Source: Acanthaster planci
Taxonomy: Eukaryota > Echinodermata > Asteroidea > Valvatida > Acanthasteridae
Direction: 5' to 3'
DNA length: 64,000 nucleotides
Assembly: GCF_001949145.1 (NCBI RefSeq)
Contig: NW_019091401.1
Location: 7,449 to 71,448 of the forward strand
Shown one piece after another: positions 33,501 to 45,000 of the stretch. The notes under the pieces were generated by a model. That model had not been told where the DNA came from and did not search any database. It saw only the letters and a list, made by a program, of their open reading frames with translations. The position numbers and the translations under genes were made by a program. Within the stretch, counting starts at the first letter, position 1, and each line of letters begins with the position of its first letter.

Positions 33501-36500
33501 ATTTTGAGTACACATTATCCCTTACTTCTGGAGGAAAAAAATACCCCCTATTTTGTTCTGTTCCAAGTTTCTCATGGATAAATTCTGGATGTTGTTCCAA
33601 CATTTGAAGGTACATTTCCATGCAATAAGATGGCAGCTGTGCCCTTAATTGAGAACACTACAATCATTGAACAACCAGTAGATCTAGCAGCTGTAGCAGG
33701 TCACTACAAGAAACATGCAAGTAGCTTCATCAAGCAAAGGTGAACAAGAAATGCTTCAAAATTTCACCGAGGCTAAACTTGTTGCCAAACTTGTTTTCTT
33801 GAGAAATTTCAAATTCATTCAATAAATTACACATGTAAAACTTCCCATGAAGATCAGGCAAAGAAAAGAGTTCCGTATCTGGACTTTACTTCTGATTGAC
33901 ACCCTGTGCACATACCCTGTGAGACTTGTTTTAAAAAAAATCTCTGTTTTATAAGTAAATGTTTGAATATTTCCCTGCAAATTTGACCTTTTAGGACATG
34001 TTCTTGCTTTCTGATGGCTGAATTGACATTGCAGGGAAAAATTAGAATGTGTCCGTGTATTGAATTCTTCCCAACAGAAAATTAAATTTTGAAATTTACT
34101 TCCGAAGTCCAAGAGGCTGTGACAGTAGAGTAGACCCCAAAATTGGCTGAGAATACCTTGACACCATTAGCCAAACCTCACTAAATTGGAGTTAGCATGT
34201 TAAAAACTTTTCCAGTTGAAAAATTTTAATTGAACTATTCACGCACCAAATCCACGTTTGTAAAAAAGTTTGTTATATATGGCAAATGTGAAAAGAATTC
34301 ACTTTGCTCTTTCATATCAAATTAAAGCATTTCATTCTTGTTGAAATAAACTTTACTCCAAAGTGCAAAAGTAGTCACTAAACCAAAGACTTGTGACCAC
34401 AACACCACTCTAAACTTGCTCAATGGAGGGTCCAGAACAGTTTTGGGGAGGTGGGGGATAGAGGGGCAAAGCAGAACTTGGGAAAATATTTTACTTTTTA
34501 TGGCCTTTCCAAGAGGTTCGGCTACATTTGTGGGGCTTTTTATGTGCTTTGGAAGAAAGAGATGTGAAATAGACAAAAAAATGGACTTTCTCTTGGTTAA
34601 AAAAGAAATGTGGGGAGAGCAAAGGCCGCAAGGGCCATGTGTCCCCTCCCATCCAACCCTGAACTTGCTACAGTTTCTTTTTTCTGTGCAATTTGGGGTA
34701 AACCTGTGATCTAAATAAGAAAGGTGCCTTAGGCCCTCAAATCAAGGCAAAAATTCATGTTATGGGAAGTGGAACATTTCTTTCAGTGCCCAGGATGGCA
34801 AGCCATTCCTACTGTATGTGGCCTTCACTCACGTCCATGTCCCGCTACTTTTTAACACCAAATTTGCCGGCACTTCTGCCCGAGGCCCATTTGGCGACAC
34901 GGTCCGGGAACTGGATGACACAGTGGCAGGCATCATGGAGGCAGTGAGGCAGGCAGGAGTGGAGAATGACACCATGGTCTGGTTCACAAGTAAGAGAAAG
35001 CACGCTCAGATGACCCATTAGGATGAATTTTTTTCCATTTCAAATCTTAACTGTATGGAAGGTTGGTGGTAGTACCAAGGAAGTCATCTGTCATTTTGAG
35101 TTGTGTGGTTTTGAGAAGTCTGTCTGTCATCTCCTGATGACAAACAGAGCACATTGTTAGAAATGTCAAGATGAAAAAAGAAACGTTAGCTTACTGTTGT
35201 TCATGTCCATCATGCAAACCTACAAGTCTCAAGACGCCTTACCATATGCGTGTCAACACTTGCAGCCAGCATTGCGCATCTGTCAAAATCAATCCTGGGG
35301 CAACTTTGACGGCTGAACGCAGGGCACGCGCATGCTATGTTAAATGGTGTCGATTTTTGTGTCTGTGAAAGAGAAAAAGACATGAACGCATCGCGCACAC
35401 GAGGCACCCAAAACGTACATATTAGAAGGCGCCTTCATTCAAATCTTAAAAACTCTTCAAATATTCTGGGACAGCATTGAGTGTACAATGCTTTTCATTG
35501 CATTGGTATAATTACATTGGGGTTACATCCCCAACATCAAGTAACTAACCTGTTAGGAAGTTTCAGTTCTTCAACAGATATGCATCTGAGAAGAAACAAT
35601 TTCACTTGCATCGTAGACTTTTAAGTATCATCAATATTGCACAGCATCAATATAGTACAAAATGTACGGGGCCCTTTTGGGGATCTTTTCAACTTTAATA
35701 AAACTGGCTGTACATCAACAAATGCGTCAATTTAAGGTTTGTTTTTATGTCTATTCAGGTGACAATGGACCATGGGCAGCTAAATGTCTCTATGCAGGCA
35801 GCAGTGGTCCATTCCTGGGTCTCTGGCAAAAGACTAAAGGTACTTGCTTTTAATTAGTTGAGAGTTAATTGACTAATCTTCACGGATGGGGCTGGGAAAG
35901 TTAATTGCTTTTCTTGCTTATAAGAGTGGCAACTCCTTAGTTATTTTTACAAACACAAAGTCAGTTTTACTGTCATGTTTGTAAAGGGAAACCAAGAAAG
36001 AAATTGAAATAATTTCAAATATGGTCAAAGAAGTGTCAACACCAAAGCAGGTTCATTTATCTGCACTTTCCTCTGCTAATGACTTACAACAGTCACTGTT
36101 TCTTTTGATAACCTATCCAATTCAGTGTTGATCAACAATCCATGTGTACACTGTCGCTGAGTAAAACTGCATTATCTTATTCAAATCACAAACCTGACTA
36201 AAGGACTTCCAAGTGATAAAGTAAACCTGTTTTGTGGATGTTCTTGTTTATTCAAGACACGATAAGGGCAAAACTCCCGTAATTAAAAATTAACTTCCCC
36301 CTGACACAAAGTACATCTTGGCATTAATTTGTGGTATCCGCTGCTACACCCGACTCAGACCGGCCAGCCGACCCTGGCAAGTTCGGTGGTTGAGTGGTTA
36401 TGACATTTGCACTAGTAAGCAGGAGGTTGTGGGTTCGAGTCCCAGTGAGCTTGTGAAATTTTTGCAAGCTCTTGGACAAGCACTGAGCATACAGTGCTTA

Positions 36501-39429
36501 TAAATATATGTGTCAGGTGAGGGCAAAAAACCCATAATTAAAAATATGATTTTCAGTTTCAATTCCTTTAGCCCACATCAGTAAACAGTTATTCATGTGC
36601 CCTTTGGCCTTATGGACCCTGAGCTTGTAAATCTTGAAATTTACTTTGTAAGTCCAAGAGGCGGTGACAGTAGACTGGAAATATTTTGAACAGTTGGGCT
36701 ATTTATAGTAAATAAACCATATGCCACAGTTTGACATAATTGGAAGTCTAAGTCATACAAAGGCACTGTTCTTGGCTACGGCTGCAGCTGTTTTCCATTA
36801 TGTGTCAATGGCAAAAGCCAAAGCCTACAAGGTACCTGATTCTGGCTCAGAAGCTCAGAAGCCTGTGACAGATTTTAATGATTGGTACAGTAATTCTGGT
36901 TGTCCCTTCTCTAAAGTTAGCATAACCTTTTGTGAACAGGTGGTGGGGGAAGCACAGCCAAGATGACCATCTGGGAGGCTGGTCACCGAGAGCCGACATT
37001 TGCCTACTGGCCAGGTCACATACCAGCTGGTCGCGTCTCCGACTCCTTACTCAGTGCCTTGGATATCTATCCGACCATCGCTTCTATTGCTGGCATCCCG
37101 ATGCCTAAGTATCGTGGCTACGATGGCATGGATGTCAAGGATGTGCTCTTTGGAGGATCCATATATGAACGGGTGAGAAACCTTGCATAGTAGAGACCTC
37201 ATGGTCTTTCACCGAGGTTAATTTTTATTATAAAATCCTCCCAAAGTGCAGTGGCATGGGAGCATAATGTACAGTACAGTGCCAACATAGAGCAATTACC
37301 GATATCAAAGAGCATTGCCAAGTAAACTTTTTCATTAAATAGTTTCAATGTCAAAACTGAATCAGCAAGCTGATGTTAACCATGTATACTGTTCAGTAGC
37401 ATCAGCTATCATATTTTTACACAATAGCCAACCTCAGAACAACCTTGACCATCAGACAATGCTCAAATGTCAGCACAACAAAAACCCCAGTATCCCTATT
37501 CCAACAGTAGCACAATGTTGGAAATGTGAAATCAAAACGAATACTACACTCCAGTCACCATAATGTGGCAAGGCGTCATCAAATGTATTTATAAGGTCAA
37601 CCAGTATCATACCTGTATGTGCACAGTGCATGTGATCAGTTATCAATATGAATTCTATGCCAGAAAGAGGCCGTGACTTTTTTGACATTTAACGCAATGC
37701 ACACCTGTTTAGCCTAGATACAATGCACATACACTCAGTATCACAGATGTACATGTACAGCATAGTTTCATCTGAATGTGCACTTTACTCAAATATTAAT
37801 ATTAGTGCAGGGGTACTTGTCAAGGTATTTGTGGACAGGTTGTGTTTCAAGTCTGTCTGTGTTTGGAAAGTATTTCCAAAATAAAAAAATAAAGTATTAT
37901 TTTTTCACTTGAGACTTATTTAGGAATCTATATCCTGCCTTTTGCAGACTCTCTTTCACCCAAATAGCATGGCATCAGGAGCTCTTGGTGACATAGGTGC
38001 TGTCAGACAGGGACGCTACAAAGCCGTGTATCAAATAGGTATGGACCTAAACAGTAAAATGAGGGTAATTAAGACATCAACTCAAGAACAAAGTAACTTG
38101 TGGGGCAAGACGGACATCCGGGAGTTTCACAAAATTGTGGATAGCAACCACACCGTGCCAATGAAAACAACTGCAACAATATTATGCGGACTGGTCAAAG
38201 AAAAGATTGTGTGACCCGATCCTCAGACTGGCTGGTGCAAGCATATGTCACCATGGATGCTGTTTTCACTGGCATGGTACCTGCCATTTTGGGAGAATCC
38301 CGTATGTCTGCACTGCCCCATTGGCTTGGAAAGCATTTCTAGTCTTTGGTTACTAGTAAAAGACGCTTGGATTTGCTGTGGAACTCAGAAGTGTGTATTT
38401 GTCATTTGAGAACATATCATACTGTATGTAGCATAAACAATAACCATTTCTGATATCAACTTGATGGAATAGGGCCATTCCTAGAATAGGATTGTCTTTC
38501 ATTGACACTGGGGATGGTTGAGACTGTGCATCCCCAGGCTGAAGTGAATATTTTGGTTTTCAGCTTTTTTCACAAAACTCTTAGGCAGTAAACAGACATT
38601 CATCAATGAGCTACAATCACAAGTGATAACTTTCATGTGAAGCTTTTCAGGCATTGTTGCCTGAGCTTTGCCTTACAAAATGGTAGGTGAATTGAGGGAT
38701 CACTCAAGAGCTATATTCATGTCCCATACTCTAGTCATGTCTGTGCTCGAATCCAAGTCTAGGCCTTTTCCAGTAGTGGCAGGTACAAGATGCTGACAAC
38801 AGACTTTGCTGTAGCTCTAAAATGGCCTTTTGTTGGACCTGACCCCCCTCCCCTGTGGGACGCAAACGGAATTGTAATTAAACTTGGTTCATTTAAAAAA
38901 ATGTCCCTCCATGTCTTCCCTTCTCTGCAAAGTTTAATGCGTGATGCATTTAATTCTGCAATTGATTGTATTTTGCCAATGATTACATGTATCAATTCCG
39001 TCAGATTTGTACATCACTACAGAAGGGTCACTGTAAACTGTGTGCTCTGTTAATCAAAGATTTTTAGTGTTCCAGTGTATCTGCAGGGGTAAGCAATATC
39101 AAGTAGTAACACCTTGGGTCAAGACTCAGTTGTCGTCTATTTTTGTGACAACAGGCAGTGCCAGGCCAAACTGTCTTGGGGAAACCAGCCCTCCGCGCCA
39201 CCGTAACCCCCCACTGATCTTTGACATCTACAAAGATCCAGCGGAAGGACAGCCGCTTGACCAGAGCTCAGCTGAGTACAAGAGTGCCCTCCAGGACATT
39301 GAGGCCAGCCTGCAAGCTTTTCTGGAGGACGTCAAGCAAGACAACACAACAGTGGCGGATTACAGGCAAGACCCACGCTGCATTCCATGCTGCAACCCGA
39401 ATCAAGTTGACTGCAGATGCAGTGGCTGA
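30539..39429 (+). CDS. Arylsulfatase (sulfatase family), nine coding exons, 548 aa
   Basis: Exons: 30539-30789, 31345-31580, 32096-32242, 33610-33739, 34787-34989, 35759-35839, 36940-37172, 37948-38038, 39155-39429; every junction has GT/AG and all phases agree. The protein starts with a hydrophobic signal peptide (residues 1-25). Sulfatase landmarks: metal-binding DD at 52-53 in 'FVDDLGWGD'; signature 1 '[12 protein letters not shown]' with Cys95, which is converted to formylglycine in this family; signature 2 'GMIGKWHLG' (145-152); 'HVHVP' (270-274); 'TSDNGPW' (322-328); Lys in '[13 protein letters not shown]'. A Cys-rich tail ends the protein. It should hydrolyse sulfate esters in lysosome or outside the cell; in sea urchins related proteins are extracellular. 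Substrate unknown. The acceptors of exons 2 and 4 have weak pyrimidine tracts; they were chosen to keep family residues in frame. Closest family: ARSA-like. Confidence 0.93.
33895..34135. repeat. Intronic dispersed repeat pieces
   Basis: Within sulfatase intron 4. The 5' part (CCCTGTGCACATACCCTGTG... to ...GACATTGCAGGG) resembles 47868-48005, including the ACCCTGTGCACA, TTTCTGATGGCT and CTGT/CATTG blocks. The 3' part (TTGAAATTTACTTCCGAAGT, 34089 on) recurs at 36635-36680 in intron 6. Low-copy ancient repeat. Confidence 0.6.
36266..36546 (+). repeat. tRNA-derived SINE with flanking direct repeats
   Basis: Inside sulfatase intron 6. The core (36386-36455) has an A-box GTGGTTGAGTGG and B-box GGGTTCGAGTCCC, with an anticodon-arm-like stretch TTTGC...GCAGG around an AGT triplet, giving a Thr-like head. 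A tail follows with AAGCACTGAGCATACAGTGC. Similar 26-base blocks, AGGGCAAAACTCCCGTAATT and AGGGCAAAAAACCCATAATT, flank it (36266-36292, 36520-36546). Confidence 0.7.
36635..36680. repeat. Second copy of intronic repeat piece
   Basis: Matches 34089-34135: TTGAAATTTACTT, AGTCCAAGAGGC and GTGACAGTAGA are shared in order and orientation. Both copies lie in introns of the intact sulfatase gene. Confidence 0.7.
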
Positions 39430-40015
39430 CATTACATTTCAAGATTGCAGTACTGTTCCACATAAGCCTTCTGAATACATGTAGTACTATGCACTAAATA
39501 GTGAAATCACATTCTATTAATGACTGGAGTTGAGTCTATACACCTGTGCATGCATTCATGCCTGCATATTTTTCTGAAACGTATCTGATTAATTTGGACC
39601 TATTACTTAAGCAGTCAATATTTTCGTACTCAATTTGAAGGCTGAAAAAGGTTTGTATTCAAGGAGCCATCTGAATATTTTGGAAATATTTCTATATATT
39701 TTGTTAACCTGTTGTATCTGATTATTTCACATCTTTAAAAAAGATTGATCTTTTAAGGTAAAACAGCAAGTGCTTTATACAATTTCATCAATATTTTCAA
39801 ATTTACCAGGAAGTTGTACTCAGCTTTATCATTAATAAAAAATTGGATGACTTCAAAAGTCAAGATTATCAATGTGTGTAGATCGTTCTATAACTTTGAT
39901 GAGAAGAATCAGTTCATGTTGCTGAGTAGATGTTCCATACTGAAGTATACAAAAATGTCAACACTGAATTTCATTTTCTTTTTTTTCACACACACTTTAA
40001 ATCTTTCAGTTTGTG

Positions 40016-40021
40016 AATAAA
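40016..40021 (+). promoter_or_regulatory. Candidate polyadenylation signal AATAAA for the sulfatase gene
   Basis: AATAAA 587 bases beyond the stop codon. Other A/T-rich variants occur earlier (around 39833). Which one is used cannot be told from sequence. Confidence 0.35.
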
Positions 40022-40429
40022 ACTCTCAAGCAATATACAAATAGGTGTTCCAACTTGTTCAGTTTTATTTACATGTACATTTTTTTGTGGGTTCAGAAAG
40101 TAATACATAAATGGGAAAACCTCTATAAACCTGATAAACCCGGCATATTAAATGTAGTCTTTCTTTGCACCCAACACCCACAAACAATAGTGAAGCAGCT
40201 CAGGCAAAATGAAGGGCGCCTTCACTAGTCAAGCTATGTTGATAATGTGACCTTGATTCACAAAGAGGGTGTTGCATTGTGGTCTCGTGACAATGACTTC
40301 TGCCAGATCAATCCACACGCGTTCCACACTACATGTTGGATTTTAAATATTGGTATATAAATAAACTGCTATGACCACTTTGTGCCGGGGGGGATTTTTC
40401 TTGAGCAGGATGAGATGATGGGATGTTTC

Positions 40430-40985
40430 AAGATTTTCCGTTTTCAAAATTCTTCAAAAATTCATGTGTTCATTTACTGGACGTTTACACCCACACGGAC
40501 GACTGTCTGGTAGCTACCCTAATCAGACAGGCAACCTTCATTGATGCCCGAGTATTCAGCCAGGCTGGCAGCCCTGTAAAAGAGAGCCCAGTATTGTGAG
40601 GTGTTGCATAATTCCGGTTGTTTTGGTGAATGCCAGTAATGTCTTTTCATACGCCGCTGGGTTGTTTTGGTGAATGCCAGTAACGTCTTTTCATACGCCG
40701 CTGGATTAGCGAGCAGCGGTGCTGTGTCGCTCATCAATAGGGCCGTGGAGCACTTTTGTCCGTAGTGCTAATCCGTGGGCGCGCTATGCCCGAAATAGTG
40801 GTATGCCGTTTCAAAACTGTGCCGGATTACTTTCAAAAATGGAAGTTGAAAAATGATAGCAATTCCCAGCAGCAGGTCCTTTGTTTTGAGTACAGTCTTT
40901 TGTTACACAGAACAGCTCCTTTGTCGGAAACCAGGCACCCTAGCTCTGCATATAAACTCACGGTGCCTGAAACCGGGCACCTCAG
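40430..40985 (+). repeat. Dispersed repeat, copy B, with 44-bp tandem duplication
   Basis: Inverted partner of 26150-26600. A 44-base unit starting GGTTGTTTTGGTGAATGCCA is duplicated head to tail (40616-40659, 40660-40703) with one difference, seen only in this copy. The end near 40963-40981 is GGTGCCTGAAACCGGGCACC, a worn form of the palindrome in copy A. Confidence 0.8.
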
Positions 40986-41109
40986 CGGAAAGTGAATAAT
41001 ACTGTACACTTTTTCAAGTGAAGAAGAAATGTGGAAGATATGCTGGCAGCTGTGTTGCCGTCACAGGTCCCAGCGTCGAATGTATGGCACAGGTTCAGTT
41101 TATTCTAGA

Positions 41110-41520
41110 GAGCTCAGCTTACCGATAATCCTTTGCTTTTTCTGGAGTGGATTCTTTCAAGATTTACAGTTGGGCTGTGTAAGCAAGCCTGGTTGAAAGA
41201 GGTCAGCATGGATGAAGCATTGAACTAATTTCAGAGTAACTGGACCCACAATCCTTCGCACTTCCCGAGAGAGGTTCTACACAGAGCGATGATTGCACGC
41301 ATAAAATGTGACTTCCTTTCCAAGTTGCTTCACCCACAATCCTCTGCACTCCCTCATTAAACAGTACCAGGACACCTCGTTGACACCAGTCTGTATGGGT
41401 GAAACATACCAACAATATTCAGGGTTGGTTTACCTGCAATCCTTTACACTTCCTGAGGAAGATTCTTTCCAGAGTTATAGTTGGTTAGCGCTGTTGAGAA
41501 TGGTCACCAAGGATGATTGA
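41110..41520. repeat. Degenerate ~100-bp repeats
   Basis: Motifs ACCNNNAATCCTTNGCACTTCC.TGAG and GATTCTTTC.AGA.TTA.AGTTGG recur near 41122-41180, 41248-41280, 41334-41360 and 41432-41490 in the same orientation. Divergence is high, so unit edges are uncertain. No coding content. Confidence 0.5.
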
Positions 41521-41524
41521 AACA

Positions 41525-42088
41525 TCAGCAGATTTGTTAGCACTGTACTATTTTGAAGTGGGCTGGTTGCATGGCAGAGATGGGATTTCGTCAACCTCGG
41601 ATCTGTTGGAAACTGCTGTTTAACACTTCTGTCTTTGCTCTGCACATTCTGCCTGTGCTCGGTGTCAATCGCAATAAACTCCTTAAACCTTATTACTCAA
41701 TATGTTCCTGTTCTTGAATGCCAAAAATGCTTTCTTTTCAGGTTTTGGGGGAATAAAATTAAGTTTGTTAAAAATGTAAAAAGGGGGTAGTCATTTAAGG
41801 AATTTTTATCGCATATTCACTTTTCAAACTGTAAGATAAGAACGTTTGGATTAGATTTGAAGTAGACAAAGTATTTGGTAAAAGTTGTGAATTTATTTTT
41901 ACATTCGGTGAGGTTTTGCATAACTGGGTAATTGAGGGTGACTATTTTAGAAACAAATCAAAATTAAATTCTTAGATCAAAAGAAAATGACCACAATGGC
42001 AAAAAATGGGAAAATCTAATTTTAAAAAAGGGGCTTAAATTAACTAAAGTATACTCAATATGTTTGTGCTTATACTGCTTCCTAAATA
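41525..42088. other. Intergenic DNA downstream of ECSIT
   Basis: No gene recognised. TTTATT at 41892-41897 reads AATAAA on the minus strand and could be the ECSIT polyadenylation signal, about 190 bases after its stop. Confidence 0.5.
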
Positions 42089-45000
42089 TCACGATTCTCC
42101 AAGTAGATGAGTTTCTGTCGGTAAACTCCCAACTGTCTCTGTTGTTTCCCCGAGATTGAAGAGGTTAAAGATGACTGGTATCCTGGCCAGGTGCGGATTG
42201 TCCTCCTGTAGGTGTTTGATCCATGATTGAAGGGTTTCTTGGCAGCTGTTGTTTGTCATGCACATGGCAAATATGGGGCCTTCAGCATGTGTTTGCTGTA
42301 CATCTGGGGGAAAATACAAAATAAATAACACAAGAGGAAATTAAGGTTGAAACCGACCAGCCTGTCTTTTTGTTGTAAAAGGGAGTGATAATTTGATCAC
42401 ATTTACTTTAAAACAGTGATTAAATCGGGTAGAATAAGTTTGAACTCTTTAATAGCCACGGTGGCAGACAGAAACGGAAACCCTTCTTTTGCATTTTCTC
42501 TGGTATAATGGTAACACTTCGTTTTTGGTAGCATCAGAAAACTGGTCCATGTTTTTCCACCCAAGTCTGGCACACATGTTGAAACCCATTTTTTAAAGAA
42601 TGAATAAACAGCTCTTTTAAAACGTTAATTTGCAAAATGGCAGGTTGTTTGTTTTGCTTATTTCTTTTTAAATATTTTTAAAAGAGCTCAGTACATCAGC
42701 AGTAAAAGTAACAAGAGCACTAAATGTCAAAACAATTTTGTAGCGGTACCTGAGAAAATGTTAACTGATGGAATTCTCCCCACCCCCCCGCACTTAACAC
42801 TTCCCTAGTCGCAGCTGTTAACTTTAATGAACCGAAACAAACCTTCGTTTAATGTTTCATCATCGCCCAATGCAAAAGGATCTCCTCTCAGTACAAAATA
42901 GGTTAATTTGGTGCTGCGAAGCCAAAGGTGGAAAGCACCCTCAACATAGAGCGGCCTGACAGGTGGATGCTCAGACAGGAGTTCCTGCTGCTCGGCACTC
43001 TGGACGTTGGTGATGAACTCAGCATTCTCTGACTCTGCATTGCTTCCATTTAACTGAAATAAGTCAAGAGGTACTCTCTTCATAAGGATAATAATATCAC
43101 AGCATTTATAAGACACAGAATATCTAACAGTATTTCTTGTTGGAAGATGCTGATATATTTTATCACCATCTCTGCTCATGGGCTCACAAAGTTTGAACAT
43201 TCCTAAGATCATCTCAGCTCCCGAGAAAGTATGCTGGCCCGATGCTGCTGTTTCTGGCACAAAAAGCTAAATACAATTAAGATATCTGCCCTTACAGGTA
43301 CCTATTTATACTCCTGGGCGGAGAAAGGCACGTAGGGTTGAAGAGACTTGCTTGAGGCCACAACATGTGACCACCTGATGGGACTCATATCCCTGAATCT
43401 ATGATTAGAAGCTACAAAACCTATCCATAAGGTCAAATTTCCTTTAAACCCCAACATCCTGAGTTCTTCAAGTGAGAAGCCTTCTTGAATCCTCTGTTCA
43501 ATGGGGAGTCCAATGACACGTCTGCACAGTCTAAGGGCCTTGTGTACAACAATGATGGCTGGGACGTTTGCTTGTGCCTTGAAAGTCACCTACTGGGCTC
43601 TGAACGAGTCTGGACGCTCAGGGTTAATGTTTATAGAATCATTTGCATGTCAAGCTTTTAACTACATGTAGACCAGGAACACTGGTGTTGCAGAACAAAA
43701 ACAGGATATGCTCTGTCAGAATGTGTGGTCAGGAATCTCAATGACAAAGGACTCCTATTTTCTACAATCAAACAGTGTTGATGCTTTGTACAAAGTGTAT
43801 TCTAAATACCTGAAACAATGATACATTTCTCAAACAGCAGCTTGTGGCCCACAGCATTTTGATACAACAGGTAACAAGGACCTATCATGTTTATGCACTT
43901 TGCAAATTCAACCTTACGAGCACATTCAAATCACCAAAGTGACATTCTCAGATTTGACAGCAAAACATTTGCCATTAGAATTGCCTCTTACATAGAACAC
44001 CTTCAGCTTGGCCTCATATTCCGCGATACGCTTCAGACCGATCTCAGAGAGTTTGACTGGATCTGTGGGGAGTTCCTTTGGCAGCGGGAAGGGGTTGATG
44101 TTGCGGAACTTGGGAAACCAGTACATCAAGCGCTGGTACTTCTTGACTGGGTGTGCCCGCTTGCCAAAGACTGAGATGAGGATGTCCTTGGTTTCATTGT
44201 TGGGAAGAACAGCTGCAGAAAAAAATGTGGAAAGAGCCATGTCACACTAAAGGTAGAAATGCACAAATACAACATACATAGAGACCTGATCAACAATTTT
44301 AGTCATTTTGAGCAAAACAGAGGTAGATAAAACGAGAACAAGGACAGCAACATTACAACAGACTTCATGCAGCAGAATGTGCTTTTTAACACTCACAAGA
44401 GTTCAGTATACATTTTGAACAATGGTTCACATAAAAAGGGTACATATTTTAAATGACAAATTTTCATCTGAATATGTACAAACTCAAAGGTTTTGCTTGA
44501 ATTATAACATGCCAGGCAGCAAAGGTACACAAGTGTCCTGCCGTATCTCTTCCTCTTGAACTACAGAATGTGTACTTGTGAAAGGATTCTTCAAGAGGGA
44601 ATAAAGACATGGTTTGCTATTTGATAAGTGATTTCTTGGGGACAAAGACAAAAAGTCTAAGAGGTATGCTACACACGGAACGCTACTTACTGTTATCTTC
44701 CATCAGTTGCAGCACCTTGATTGCACATATCTGCTGCTCTGGATAGTGGTTGTATATAGACTGGATCACATTCTCTGGAACGTACTTCCCTTTTGGAAAG
44801 ATGTCCAGCAAGGCGTTATAAGCATCAATATCTTTCTCTACTTTGAAATATTTCATGTAGCGCAGGGCTGTCTCTATGAATTGGATGTGTCCTCGGCGAC
44901 GCTTGTCAAACTCTGTAAATTTCTTGACAACCTAGGACACACAACGGTCCAAGAAAGTTTGAGACGTGAGTGTTACTAGTATTAATAAATGTGAACTTGG

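Noticed and set aside
42805-43260. 151-codon minus frame over ECSIT exon 5 read as one exon
   Set aside because: Only 43053-42843 matches ECSIT; the N-terminal half is intron read-through upstream of a good acceptor, and the last codons pass the donor.
43302-43589. 95-codon open frame on the minus strand inside ECSIT intron 4
   Set aside because: Composition looks coding-like ('VHKALRLCRRVIGLPIEQ') but it does not match ECSIT, breaks the consistent phase join of exons 4 and 5, and has no family I recognise. Could be a transposon scrap.
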